In this document: piece after piece, positions 16,186-24,218 of the stretch
Numbering within the stretch: position 1 is the stretch's first letter
Layout: each line of letters begins with the position of its first letter
Assembly (NCBI GenBank): GCA_964486825.1
Contig: CAZAQS010000008.1
Coordinates: forward strand, 1-44,622
Length of the DNA stretch: 44,622 bases
Source of the DNA: CAZAQS01 sp964486825
Lineage (GTDB): Bacteria > Chloroflexota > Anaerolineae > Anaerolineales > UBA4823
Reading direction: 5' to 3'
Notes under the pieces: generated by a model
Told to the model about the DNA's origin: nothing
The model's input: only the letters and a program-made list of their open reading frames with translations
Database searches by the model: none
Made by a program: the position numbers and the translations under genes

Positions 16186-16941
16186 ATGACCAAACTGGTA
16201 ATCTTGGGATCTTCAAACGCAATTGCTAGCCAGAACCATGAAAACACCCATATGGCGATCGTGGGAAGCGAAAAAACCTTCCTGATTGACTCCCCTGGGA
16301 ATCCGTTGGTGCGCCTAAAACAGCTGGATGTGCCAATCGAACAGATCACGGACTTGCTCCTGACCCACTTTCATCCTGACCACGTAGCCGGCGTACCATT
16401 ATTCCTTATGGATCTCTGGCTCTTGGGGCGAAAAAGTCCCCTGGTGATCCATGGGCTGGACTATACCCTTGAACGCATCGAGAAAGTGATGGAGTTGAAC
16501 AATTGGAAGCGTTGGCCAGGTTTCTACCAGGTCTCCTTTAATCGTCTACCTGAGCAAGAAATGACCAAGGTGGTAGATCATGGCGAGTACAAGATTTATG
16601 CCTCCCCCGTCCGTCACCTGATCCCTACCATCGGATTAAGAGTCGAATTCCCTAAAACCAGAAAAGCCATAGCTTATTCATGTGATACCGAACCCTGCCC
16701 AGAGGTGGTTCGCCTGGCAGGAGGGGTGGATGTATTAATCCATGAAGCCGCGGGAAATGCCAAAGGACATTCATCCCCACGCCAGGCGGGTAAGGTGGCT
16801 CATGAAGCCGAGGTAAACAACCTGTACCTGATCCACTATCCCACATGGGATGTAGATCCGCAGCCTTTTATCGCCGAAGCACAAGAGAGCTTCGGGGGCT
16901 ATGTAGATCTGGCAACGGATATGATGGAAATGGAGTTTTAA
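16186..16941 (+). CDS. MBL-fold metallo-hydrolase (RNase Z-like)
   Basis: A 251-residue metallo-beta-lactamase-fold protein. The zinc motif HFHPDH is at about residues 61-66; further candidate ligands are the His of VRHL (near 144), the Asp of SCDTEPC (near 166) and the His of LIHYP (near 219). The overall arrangement, starting with LVILGSSNA and containing GHSSPRQAGKVAHEA, matches the RNase Z/ElaC-like MBL group, but the flexible exosite arm of true tRNase Z is absent, so a hydrolase of unknown substrate is the safer call. AAGGAA precedes the ATG. It is transcribed toward the HNH gene; the two end 15 bp apart, convergent, with no obvious terminator between them. Confidence 0.85.
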   Translation: MTKLVILGSSNAIASQNHENTHMAIVGSEKTFLIDSPGNPLVRLKQLDVPIEQITDLLLTHFHPDHVAGVPLFLMDLWLLGRKSPLVIHGLDYTLERIEKVMELNNWKRWPGFYQVSFNRLPEQEMTKVVDHGEYKIYASPVRHLIPTIGLRVEFPKTRKAIAYSCDTEPCPEVVRLAGGVDVLIHEAAGNAKGHSSPRQAGKVAHEAEVNNLYLIHYPTWDVDPQPFIAEAQESFGGYVDLATDMMEMEF

Positions 16942-16956
16942 TCCAGAATCGTCCGG

Positions 16957-17460
16957 CTACCAGCCTTCCACGAACGGCAGCCACTCTGAATTATCTTTCA
17001 AATGGCGAGCAAAGATATACCTGGCAGAGGAGGGCGGTTCCCCAGGTGTTGATAATAGTCGTAATTGGGCTTGCTCGATGGTTCGCCCACCCTTGCGATG
17101 GTTGCAGGCAGGGCAGGCAGTCACCATGTTTTCCCAGGTATGCTTGCCGCCCATATGCCGGGGGATGACATGGTCAATGGTCATATTCGAGCCCCGCTGA
17201 CCACAATACTGGCAGGTATTACCATCCCGGCGTAAGATCTCGCGTTTGGTCAGCTTCACCCGTGGTCGGGGTCGCTTGATCATTTTGTCCAGGCGAATGA
17301 TCGATGGCCGAGGGAAAGTTGAGGACACAGTCTTGATCTCGCCGCGCCCATTCAGCACCAACATTGCTTTACCGTTAAGGATAAGTCCGATGGCGCGGCG
17401 GGTATTGCAAATATTGATCGGTTCAAAGTTCGCATTTAATACCAAAACCGGTCTATACAT
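16957..17460 (-). CDS. HNH endonuclease
   Basis: A 167-residue protein with an HNH nuclease domain. Seen: the zinc pairs CQYCG and CPACNHRKGG, the central DHVIPRHMGG with the catalytic His, and the N of WENMVTACPACN. The N-terminal half starts with VLVLNANFEPINICNTRRAI, a conserved lead-in found in a widespread bacterial HNH family (common in Cyanobacteria and Chloroflexota) whose role is not firmly known. No restriction or methylase partner is next to it, so it is probably not part of a restriction system. An extended -10 promoter lies just upstream and GAGGT is placed right before the ATG. Confidence 0.9.
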   Translation of the reverse strand: MYRPVLVLNANFEPINICNTRRAIGLILNGKAMLVLNGRGEIKTVSSTFPRPSIIRLDKMIKRPRPRVKLTKREILRRDGNTCQYCGQRGSNMTIDHVIPRHMGGKHTWENMVTACPACNHRKGGRTIEQAQLRLLSTPGEPPSSARYIFARHLKDNSEWLPFVEGW

Positions 17461-17482
17461 AGTACCTCGCCAAACTTTTCGA

Positions 17483-17491
17483 ATTATAGCA
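17483..17491 (-). promoter_or_regulatory. Extended -10 promoter of the HNH gene
   Basis: On the minus strand the sequence TGCTATAAT (17491-17483) is a perfect extended -10 element. No good -35 is present, as is usual for this type. The predicted start near 17476 gives a leader of about 16 nt. Confidence 0.55.
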
Positions 17492-17586
17492 TGGGTTGAA
17501 TTTCTCCACCATAATGCAGATGAACGGTACGCGGATCCAGCAATCCAGCCTCCTCTTCTGAACTCCGCAAATTAGGATTTTCAGCT

Positions 17587-17592
17587 TATAAT
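17587..17592 (+). promoter_or_regulatory. -10-like box upstream of tyrS
   Basis: A perfect TATAAT without a clear -35. It would give a leader of about 110 nt before tyrS. That leader shows no T-box signature (no GGGTGG-type anti-terminator motif). Confidence 0.4.
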
Positions 17593-17712
17593 CACATTGG
17601 GCAGCAGCGATTTGCTATAGTTTTGAGGTATGGAAATTTGGAGATTTAGTGCGCAAACTCCCTGTCGAGCCTCAAATTCCCGTATATAACAAGATGACGG
17701 AGTAAGATGTAG

Positions 17713-18939
17713 ATGAATATCGAGGAACAGGTTGCATACCTGATGCAAGGCACCGAATACGGAGACGAAGGCTTGAAGAAGGCCATGGAGAACGAGCTGC
17801 GCCAGCGGCTGATCGAGGCGCAGCAGGAAGGCCGTCCTCTACGTGTCTATTGCGGCTACGATCCGCGCACAACCGACTTGCACCTGGGCCATACCATTAC
17901 AATGCGCAAACTGCGGCAGTTCCAGGAATTGGACCACGAGGTAATCTTCCTGATCGGCACCTACACCTCCCTGATCGGAGATCCATCGGATAAAGACAAG
18001 CTACGCCCCCAGCTTACTCCGGAACAAGTGGAGCAGAACGCCCGCACGTACGCTGAACAGGCCTTCCGCATATTGGATCGAGAAAAAACACAGGTACGTT
18101 ATAACGCAGAATGGTTGTCCAAGTTGACCTTCGCTGACCTGATCCGCCTGGCCTCCAACTTCACCTTGCAACAATTCGTGGGCCGCGATAACTTTAAGCT
18201 GCGCTGGGAAAACGGGGACGCCATTTACCTGCATGAGACTTTCTACGCAATTATGCAGGGCTACGACGCTTACGCCTTGCGGGCAGATGTCCAGGTCGGA
18301 GGTACAGAACAGCTCTTCAATATTATTACCGCGGCTCGCAAGCTAATGACCTTCCTGGGCGCTAAACCCAATATAGGCATTACAATGAGCATCCTGCCTG
18401 GCACGGATGGCGAGATTCGCATGAGCAAGTCGCTGGGTAATCATATACCGCTCAACACCACGCCCGAGGATATGTACGGCAAGGTAATGAGCCTGCCTGA
18501 TAAAGCTATGGGGCAGTATTTCCGGTTGGTTACCCGCTGGCCGCTGTCAAATATCGAAGCGCTCGAGCGCGAGCTGGCACAGGGACAGGCTCACCCACGG
18601 GATATCAAAATGAACCTGGCCCGGGAGATCGTCGAGATCTATTACGGCGAGCAGGCGGCCGCACAAGCGGAACATGATTTTGTACAAGTCTTCCAGCAAG
18701 GCAGCCAACCTGAGGATATGCCGGAGATCAGCTTTCAGGCCGGTCTTCCCCTGGTTGACGTCCTCGTTGCCAGTGGGTTGGCGAGCAGCAAAAGCGAAGC
18801 CCGGCGACTGGTCACTCAAAAGGGAGTGCGGCTAGACGGGCAAATCCTTGGCGACCCCAGCCAACCCTTCCCCCATCCTGGGATCCTTCAAGCTGGGAAA
18901 CGCCGTTTTGTGAGGATAGTGGAGTCCGCAGATTCATAA
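17713..18939 (+). CDS. tyrS: Tyrosyl-tRNA synthetase
   Basis: A 408-residue class I synthetase that charges tRNA-Tyr. The ATP-binding motifs are visible: HLGH (residues 57-60, the HIGH equivalent) and RMSKS (236-240, the KMSKS equivalent). A C-terminal S4 RNA-binding domain covers about 343-405 (DVLVASGLASSKSEARRLV). The RMSKS form and length point to the TyrZ-type subfamily. GGAG lies 10 nt before ATG 17713. An ATG at 17707 is closer to it but is followed at once by TAG, giving a start-stop pair in the same frame. The gene ends 16 bp before a small coiled-coil protein gene, suggesting an operon. Confidence 0.96.
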   Translation: MNIEEQVAYLMQGTEYGDEGLKKAMENELRQRLIEAQQEGRPLRVYCGYDPRTTDLHLGHTITMRKLRQFQELDHEVIFLIGTYTSLIGDPSDKDKLRPQLTPEQVEQNARTYAEQAFRILDREKTQVRYNAEWLSKLTFADLIRLASNFTLQQFVGRDNFKLRWENGDAIYLHETFYAIMQGYDAYALRADVQVGGTEQLFNIITAARKLMTFLGAKPNIGITMSILPGTDGEIRMSKSLGNHIPLNTTPEDMYGKVMSLPDKAMGQYFRLVTRWPLSNIEALERELAQGQAHPRDIKMNLAREIVEIYYGEQAAAQAEHDFVQVFQQGSQPEDMPEISFQAGLPLVDVLVASGLASSKSEARRLVTQKGVRLDGQILGDPSQPFPHPGILQAGKRRFVRIVESADS

Positions 18940-18955
18940 GATAAGGGAAGCAAAA

Positions 18956-19324
18956 ATGACAGATCAAAATGAGGATAGAACGCCGGGAGGCAATGTCGCT
19001 GATGAACTGCGCGTCCTGGGAGAAAACCTTCTGGCTGCCTTGCGCGAGGCCTGGAGCAGTCCCGAGAAACGTAAGCTGCAGGAGGAAATCGAAACAGGGC
19101 TGGTAGACCTGGGTTCGTCCCTAAAAAAGGCGGCCAGTGAATTCGAAACGAGCCCTACCGGGCAACGTATGAAAGCAGAAATGGAAGATTTCGGGGAGCG
19201 CGTACGCAGCGGAGAGGTGGAAAGTAAACTTCGCAGCGAGCTCTTGCAAGTATTGAAAACAATTAACACGGAGCTTGAGAAAGTAACTTCTCGTACGGAG
19301 AATGACCCGCCAGATCACCCGTAG
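18956..19324 (+). CDS. Small charged helical protein, function unknown
   Basis: A 122-residue, highly charged protein predicted to be almost entirely helical between residues 15 and 115, with heptad-like leucines (LRVLGENLLAALREAW and later LLQVLKTINTELEKV). It has no cysteines, signal peptide or membrane segment. The TSPTGQRMKAEMEDFGERV middle resembles small proteins often annotated in Chloroflexota as hypothetical. It starts 16 bp after tyrS, with AAGGGAAGC as ribosome site, and precedes two GerW-like genes on the same strand by 115 bp. A structural or scaffold role is conceivable, but no function can be given. Confidence 0.7.
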   Translation: MTDQNEDRTPGGNVADELRVLGENLLAALREAWSSPEKRKLQEEIETGLVDLGSSLKKAASEFETSPTGQRMKAEMEDFGERVRSGEVESKLRSELLQVLKTINTELEKVTSRTENDPPDHP

Positions 19325-19439
19325 ATCAGTAAGGCGTCTGCCGGCAAGGGAAACCATACGAGTACCACCGGTTGCCTTCAAGAAGGGGGGTTACAGACCT
19401 ACCCGACCAACAGAGGAAAACTTGTAATGGAGGATATTT

Positions 19440-19715
19440 ATGTTGGATAATTTCTTACACGTCGAGAACATGGCTGGTCGCTCTATCCAGGCCGGCGCGC
19501 ACCGTATCGTGCCTGTTTCACAGTCTGTTCGCTTACAGATTCCCGGGCTACAGGGAGGCTTGATTTGGAACAGACCTGTCTCAGTGGTTGTAACCACACC
19601 AGACGGGCAAGAGCAGGTGCTACCCATCCGCGACCTCACCCGCATTGCCCAGCTAACCATTTTTGGAGCGGCTATTTTGGGCTCTTTCCTGTTCTGGCGG
19701 GCATCTCGGAGATAA
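19440..19715 (+). CDS. Short GerW-like paralogue with C-terminal membrane segment
   Basis: A 91-residue protein. Its second half, VVVTTPDGQEQVLPIRDLTRIAQLTIFGAA, can be laid beside the end of the next gene product, where VVYSPEGVRVEPVVDVTKIALGALTAAG occurs: the order V-V-PDG-V-P-DLT-IA-LT is shared. It lacks the front half of GerW/YtfJ proteins, including the conserved GDP-T-IP block and Gly-rich run. A single hydrophobic segment ends the protein (about 68-86), followed by RASRR, so it is probably a C-terminally anchored membrane protein. GGAGG lies 6 nt before the ATG. It is 41 bp upstream of the GerW-like gene, almost surely co-transcribed. The paralogy is my reading and moderately certain. 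Confidence 0.65.
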   Translation: MLDNFLHVENMAGRSIQAGAHRIVPVSQSVRLQIPGLQGGLIWNRPVSVVVTTPDGQEQVLPIRDLTRIAQLTIFGAAILGSFLFWRASRR

Positions 19716-19756
19716 CACCCCCAGTTCTAGTCAATTAATTACGAAGGAGAAAAAAA

Positions 19757-20215
19757 ATGAACGACGAAATGGATATCAATGCCAGCGATTTTGATGTCAG
19801 CAGCGTAACCGACGCCATGGACGTGATCGACCTGACGATGGAGAGGTTCCTGGATACAGCCAGTGTCGACCTGGTATACGGAGACCCGGTAGAACATGGC
19901 GATACTATGATCATCCCCACGGCAGAGATCCTGGTAGGTCTCGGTTTCGGAGCAGGCTATGGCGGCGGACGTTCTGGTAAGCAGGAAGATGAAGATGAAG
20001 AGAGGGAGGCAGGAGAGGGCTACGGCGAGGGGGGTGGTGGAGGCGGTGGAGGGCGCACGTTTTCACGGCCGGTGGAGATTGTAGTATACTCCCCAGAAGG
20101 CGTGCGGGTTGAGCCAGTTGTAGATGTGACCAAGATCGCCTTAGGTGCACTGACGGCTGCGGGCTTCATGACGGGTATGCTATTGAGGATGATCTCACCA
20201 AAAAAGCTGCGCTGA
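19757..20215 (+). CDS. GerW/YtfJ-family protein
   Basis: A 152-residue protein with the layout of the GerW (sporulation protein YtfJ) family: an N-terminal helix, the VYGDPVEHGDTMIIPTAEILVGLGFGAGYG block (residues about 39-68, known in the family as GDPv-T-IIPV-K), an acidic stretch and a run of glycines (about 90-100), then the VVYSPEGVRVEPVVD strand pair. It ends with a hydrophobic helix and PKKLR, which may contact the membrane. In Bacillus the family member is needed for spore germination, but relatives occur widely in non-sporing bacteria, and no other spore genes are in the window. GAAGGAG is the ribosome site. A perfect 12-bp hairpin follows the stop. Confidence 0.8.
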   Translation: MNDEMDINASDFDVSSVTDAMDVIDLTMERFLDTASVDLVYGDPVEHGDTMIIPTAEILVGLGFGAGYGGGRSGKQEDEDEEREAGEGYGEGGGGGGGGRTFSRPVEIVVYSPEGVRVEPVVDVTKIALGALTAAGFMTGMLLRMISPKKLR

Positions 20216-20228
20216 GTTCGTTCTAATT

Positions 20229-20258
20229 CCGCTCCTGGGAGGCGCTTCCCAGGAGCGG
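20229..20258. terminator. Hairpin between convergent GerW-like and GH13 genes
   Basis: A perfect 12-bp stem (CCGCTCCTGGGA pairing with TCCCAGGAGCGG) around a GGCGCT loop. It is placed between two convergent genes and probably ends both transcripts; the T runs on both sides are poor. Confidence 0.6.
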
Positions 20259-20280
20259 TTCATCAACTGCCTTTGGGAAT

Positions 20281-22152
20281 TTACAGAATTGCCTGCCAGA
20301 CCTGCACCCCAGGGGGTAGCGTATCCAGGAACAATGAACCGTCCCTGACTGTGGCCAATGACCCGCTAAGGATTTCTCTAAACTCGATCCCATCTGGAAC
20401 GGCCCCATGTTCAACAAACAGTTCGCCAGCTGGGCGAACCCCGGGACCTCGGTTAGCAATTACAAGGACCAACTCCCGGTCTGAATCCCTCAAATAGGCC
20501 AGCAAGTCATCTTCTACCAACAAAACCTGGAACCCGCCCTCGAGCAGCGCCGTAGAAGTCTTTCTCAGGTAGACCAGCTTTTTATAGAAGGCAAATAGAT
20601 CGGCGTCCCAGCTCTCCGGGTACCAGGGCATGCATTCTCGAGAAGAAAGGCTCCCTTCCCATCCTAAGCCCACCTCATCACCATAATAAATCCCGGGCAC
20701 ACCCACATACGTGAGCAGTAATGCGGCTGCCAGGCGGGTGAGAGCCGGATCTTCCTTTACAATTGTGCGGATACGCGGGATGTCATGGCTGCCCAGAAGG
20801 TTGTACTGCTGCATAGCGATCGTCCAGGGAATCGCCGCCCTGTGGGCCTGCCAGGTATCCACCAACGCCCGGGTAGACCAGCTCTGTTCTGATATGACCT
20901 GCCTGGGTAGTGCGTGTTGGTGAATTGCAAAACCCTGCAGCCAGAAACGCAATGGCTTTGCGAAACCGGTATAGTTCATCGTCGCATCCCAAATATCCCC
21001 TTGGAGCTGCGGGCTGGCGTCAAAAAAGTTCTCACCCAGGAGATAAGCGGATGGGTTCTCTTCCTTGACAGCCTGCCGGATGCCTCGGCCTACCTCCAGG
21101 CCCATCTGCTCAACCCCCTGACGGGCAAGCATATTAGCTACATCCAGGCGCCAGCCATCGATAGAGAAGGGCTCCCTGAGCCAGCCTCTCAAGACTCCCT
21201 GTGTGCCTTCATACATCGCTTCTCGCAGGGCCTGGGAGCGATAGTTCAATTTAGGCAGAGTGTTCACCCCCAGCCAACATTCATATTGCTGAGGATGTTG
21301 GTGAAAGGTAAAGAAACCGGCCTGGCGGCATTGGGGGTCTACCTGGGCTGCCTGGAACCAGGGATGCAACACTCCGCAGTGATTTGGGACGATATCCAGA
21401 ATCAAGCGCATGCTCCGCTCGCGGGTCGCCTGACGCAGGGAAATCAAGGCCTGGTTTCCGCCCAGGTGAGGGTCAACATTTTCATAGTCCACAACATCGT
21501 AACGATGGTTGCTAAATGCAGTAAAAATGGGGTTGAGATAAATGGCGTTGGCGCCTAGCTGATCCAGGTGCCCTAGACGGGATTGGATGCCTGCCAGGTC
21601 ACCACCGAAGAATTCCACCATCGACCCCGCTCCACTGGTTGGGAGCTCTCCCCAGGGTCGCGCCCGCGCCGCCTGGCCACGATAGTTCCACTCTCCATCC
21701 CGTACGTTGTTGCTTGAGTCCCCGTCAGCGAAGCGGTCAGGGAATATTTGATAGAAGACGCTACTTCGAACCCATGCAGGGGCCTGATAACCTGCTAACA
21801 GGCGAAAGTCTTCCGCATCGGTGGGAATATGCCGGTGCAAGCCACTACCGTTGTACCACCAGGCGCCATCTGAGGTAAAGAGCAGGAAGCGGTAAGATTG
21901 GAGCGGCTCGCCCAAGCGCAGGGAGGCCTGCCACCACCGGCAAGCCGGGGAATCACCGGCAGGTTGCATCTCCGTAAATGCCTGCTCGCCATCCGGGGCA
22001 GTCCGTAAAAAGATCTGCTCGATATCGACCTGTAAGCCAGCTCGCAGACGTATAGTCACGACATCGCCCAGGCGTGCTTCCCCAGGATGAGGCAGCTTGA
22101 TATAGCGAGAAGAACCGTCGTGATGGATAGAGGCTTTTGTCATCTCTTTCAT
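20281..22152 (-). CDS. GH13 alpha-glucan hydrolase (MalZ/cyclomaltodextrinase-like)
   Basis: A 623-residue alpha-amylase-family enzyme without a signal peptide, so it should act on maltodextrins or cyclodextrins in the cytosol. An N-terminal beta-sandwich domain (about 15-118) precedes the (beta/alpha)8 barrel. Catalytic residues are present: nucleophile D337 (GWRLDVAN), acid/base E374 (LLGENFF) and D457 (GSHD). The SVFYQIFPDRFADGD entry (about 131-145) is typical of MalZ and neopullulanase/cyclomaltodextrinase. The loop FFGGDLAGI and NPIFTAFSNHRYDV also fit. The start may instead be the second ATG (codon 4). It is an isolated gene: terminators lie on both sides, and no sugar transporter is adjacent. 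Confidence 0.92.
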   Translation of the reverse strand: MKEMTKASIHHDGSSRYIKLPHPGEARLGDVVTIRLRAGLQVDIEQIFLRTAPDGEQAFTEMQPAGDSPACRWWQASLRLGEPLQSYRFLLFTSDGAWWYNGSGLHRHIPTDAEDFRLLAGYQAPAWVRSSVFYQIFPDRFADGDSSNNVRDGEWNYRGQAARARPWGELPTSGAGSMVEFFGGDLAGIQSRLGHLDQLGANAIYLNPIFTAFSNHRYDVVDYENVDPHLGGNQALISLRQATRERSMRLILDIVPNHCGVLHPWFQAAQVDPQCRQAGFFTFHQHPQQYECWLGVNTLPKLNYRSQALREAMYEGTQGVLRGWLREPFSIDGWRLDVANMLARQGVEQMGLEVGRGIRQAVKEENPSAYLLGENFFDASPQLQGDIWDATMNYTGFAKPLRFWLQGFAIHQHALPRQVISEQSWSTRALVDTWQAHRAAIPWTIAMQQYNLLGSHDIPRIRTIVKEDPALTRLAAALLLTYVGVPGIYYGDEVGLGWEGSLSSRECMPWYPESWDADLFAFYKKLVYLRKTSTALLEGGFQVLLVEDDLLAYLRDSDRELVLVIANRGPGVRPAGELFVEHGAVPDGIEFREILSGSLATVRDGSLFLDTLPPGVQVWQAIL

Positions 22153-22210
22153 ATAAACTTCCCGGATTACAATTTTACCTTGATGCGCAGAAGAGTGATT
22201 TTGTTAATAA

Positions 22211-22254
22211 AAATTTGTGTTTTGGGCTCATTCAGGCACCCAAAACACAAATTT
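22211..22254 (-). terminator. Terminator of the FG-GAP gene, 16-bp perfect stem
   Basis: The arms AAATTTGTGTTTTGGG (22211-22226) and CCCAAAACACAAATTT (22239-22254) pair without mismatch around a 12-nt loop. In the minus direction it follows the FG-GAP stop by about 20 nt and is followed by TTATTAACAA. Confidence 0.8.
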
Positions 22255-22275
22255 CAAGGTAATCCCGAGTATAAA

Positions 22276-23508
22276 TTACCGGACGACGACGGGTAGGTAG
22301 ACACGAGCCATAGCGGCTCCTTCATTCCAATAACAGGCATTTTCGCTACCCAACGGAGGTGTGGAGATCTTGAACCAGAGGATATCGGTATCATAGAGCG
22401 TCAGCCGGTCCTGAAATGTCCCATCCCCATTACCTAAAAACAGGTAAATGCCCAAATTTTCAGCCGCTGCCACGATATCCAGGTTACCATCGCCGTTGAA
22501 ATCGTAAACATCCGCCAGGCCCTGTCCCTTACCTGTATCCAACTGGGGATTGGTATCATATGCCACATCCACGAGTTCAAAGTTACCTCCGGCCAGGCCT
22601 TTATAGAACCAGGCCCTACCGGCTGGCTCATCGTTATCCTGACCGACCACCAGGTCCACGATGCCATCATTATCAAAATCTCCTACCGCCAGAGCATTCG
22701 TTCCACCATTATGTGGATTAGTAAATAACTGGGTGGGTGTTCCAAATACTCCACTGCCGTTATTAGTGGCAACGTAGGTAGGGTTATTGGCGGAGTTCCA
22801 ATAATGTTGGATGAAGAGATCGGTCCTACCGTTATTTCCATAGTCTGCCGCACCCAAACCGGCTATACGCTCATATTCCCGCTCCCCAAATTGCGCGAAA
22901 TCCAGGCTGCTCGTACGGGTAAAACTTCCATTTCCCTGGTTCAAGAATATATAAACCAGGTCTTGCCCTAACCTCGGATCGTTCTCAGGAAAACAGGATG
23001 GAGTTGCACAATGAGCTCCTGAAACGGCAAAGTCCATACGACCATCCCCGTTAAAGTCGCCCACAGCCGTATCACCTATCTTCTCGTTTATGAAAAAAGT
23101 ATCCGCAGGAAGTGCATCTGCCATTACCAATTCACTGGTAAAGTACCTGTCACCTCCAGCCACAAACCGGTACAGGTCCATATTTCTGTCAAAAGCCATG
23201 ACATCGCATATCTGGTTGCCCGTAAAATCTGCAACAGCAGCTTCAACCAGGCGAAGATCACCGTTTTCAGTGATATTCACCTGGTGACGAGTCAACCCTC
23301 CCTGGGCCGATATATCAAAAGCATGCACATAACCAAAGGTATTCAGCGCGATAAAAAACGACTTGGGATCTTGGGTCGTAGAAGAAATGGATACTGGTTC
23401 TAATTCCTGATGGGATCGGGATACTGCCTGCCCTTTGGCGTCAAGCGCATTTCCCCCGCCTAGCAGGACGAACGCAAAGATGGTTAAAACGGATAGCTTT
23501 TGCCACAT
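22276..23508 (-). CDS. Secreted FG-GAP/VCBS repeat protein
   Basis: A 410-residue exported protein. A signal peptide occupies about residues 1-25 (MWQKLSVLTIFAFVLLGGG). The body holds at least four FG-GAP/VCBS-type repeats with Ca-binding-like loops: GDFNGDGRMD, ADYGNNGRTD, GDFDNDGIVD and YDFNGDGNLD, each followed by a beta strand, as in integrin-like beta-propellers. The very end reads VYLPVVVR; similar YLPL-type tails end many secreted Chloroflexota proteins (recall, not checked) and may be a sorting or anchoring signal. ATG 23508 is chosen because AGGAGG precedes it and the signal peptide begins there; an upstream in-frame start at 23583 would bury it. No enzyme domain is visible, so binding or surface adhesion is the likely role. 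Confidence 0.85.
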   Translation of the reverse strand: MWQKLSVLTIFAFVLLGGGNALDAKGQAVSRSHQELEPVSISSTTQDPKSFFIALNTFGYVHAFDISAQGGLTRHQVNITENGDLRLVEAAVADFTGNQICDVMAFDRNMDLYRFVAGGDRYFTSELVMADALPADTFFINEKIGDTAVGDFNGDGRMDFAVSGAHCATPSCFPENDPRLGQDLVYIFLNQGNGSFTRTSSLDFAQFGEREYERIAGLGAADYGNNGRTDLFIQHYWNSANNPTYVATNNGSGVFGTPTQLFTNPHNGGTNALAVGDFDNDGIVDLVVGQDNDEPAGRAWFYKGLAGGNFELVDVAYDTNPQLDTGKGQGLADVYDFNGDGNLDIVAAAENLGIYLFLGNGDGTFQDRLTLYDTDILWFKISTPPLGSENACYWNEGAAMARVYLPVVVR

Positions 23509-23786
23509 GGTATTTCCTCCTGATTTGGTTGGCAAATTAATAGGTTGAAACGTAATTGATTGTCTCTCGTTCTCGCACACCAATAGATAAGGCTGCCTTT
23601 TTAACCCCCCTAACTCATATGGTAATGAAAACGTAAATAACTTCCCTAATACGGTTTTAATAGTTTACTTCATAATTCCTAATAAATCAAGGAAAAAGAT
23701 TCAAATACGGTGGGATGGTGAAGTAATATCTCGCCATCCCACCGTAAATAGGAGTTTCTGCTTCTTGATAATGTTAAGCGTTCCTC
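23509..23786. other. AT-rich gap between FG-GAP and GxxExxY genes
   Basis: This 278-bp gap holds the terminator of the GxxExxY gene (23706-23746) and presumably the promoter of the FG-GAP gene, for which I see no convincing -35/-10 pair. No gene is supported in it. Confidence 0.5.
23706..23746 (-). terminator. Rho-independent terminator of the GxxExxY gene
   Basis: A 13-bp perfect stem (TACGGTGGGATGG pairing with CCATCCCACCGTA) with a 15-nt loop. On the minus strand it is followed by TTTGAATCTTTTTCC, a T-rich run. Confidence 0.75.
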
Positions 23787-24218
23787 TCAGGGAAGGGCTT
23801 CACGTCCAGTGTGCTGGTTGGCAGGTTTATCGGCCGGATAGACACGCATATACTCAAGGTACCGCCGGCCAAAGTTCAAGAGCAAGCCGGTCTGTGCGCC
23901 GGTCATTTGGAGGTATCTGTTCACCTGACCCCGGTCACAATCCGCAAGTGGCTGGTTGGTGGCTTCGATCTCGACAATGATCTGGCCTTCCACGAACAAA
24001 TCCACAAAGAAAAGCGACTGGAGCGAGCTTCCTTGCCAGACATCCACCGGGAAACGACTGTGTACACCGAAAGAGCGTTGCTCTAACTCCCAGGCCATTT
24101 CTCGCATGTAGACAGTTTCATGGTATCCTGGCCCGACCCGTCGATGGACCATGTGGGCCGCCCGGATGATATTATTGGTGAGGTTGTTCTCACTCCCTGG
24201 TGGCGGTAATGCACGCAT
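23787..24218 (-). CDS. GxxExxY protein
   Basis: A 143-residue member of the GxxExxY family (PF13366-type), named for the motif seen here as GPGYHETVY (about residues 25-33). The family has a PD-(D/E)XK-nuclease-like fold. The core is present: VDLFVEGQIIVEIEATNQPL (about 72-91) and the C-terminal YLQMTGAQTGLLLNFG. In typical members the strand reads VELKA; here it is VEIEA, so the lysine of the ExK catalytic pair is Glu. Nuclease activity is therefore doubtful. ATG 24218 is preceded by AGGAG at proper distance; a TTG-started extension to 24308 has no ribosome site. A consensus promoter lies about 200 bp upstream. Biological role of the family is not established. Confidence 0.8.
   Translation of the reverse strand: MRALPPPGSENNLTNNIIRAAHMVHRRVGPGYHETVYMREMAWELEQRSFGVHSRFPVDVWQGSSLQSLFFVDLFVEGQIIVEIEATNQPLADCDRGQVNRYLQMTGAQTGLLLNFGRRYLEYMRVYPADKPANQHTGREALP

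Noticed and set aside
17461..17712. Possible T-box leader for tyrS
   Set aside because: No T-box anti-terminator motif and no terminator hairpin are present in the leader.
19990..20055. Purine-rich GAGGAAG and GGTGGAGG run as a possible regulatory or mobile repeat
   Set aside because: It encodes the acidic and Gly-rich linker typical of GerW-family proteins.
20914..21558. Long open frame (214 codons) on the plus strand
   Set aside because: It is antisense to the catalytic core of the GH13 gene, whose motifs are complete, and its translation shows no protein family features.
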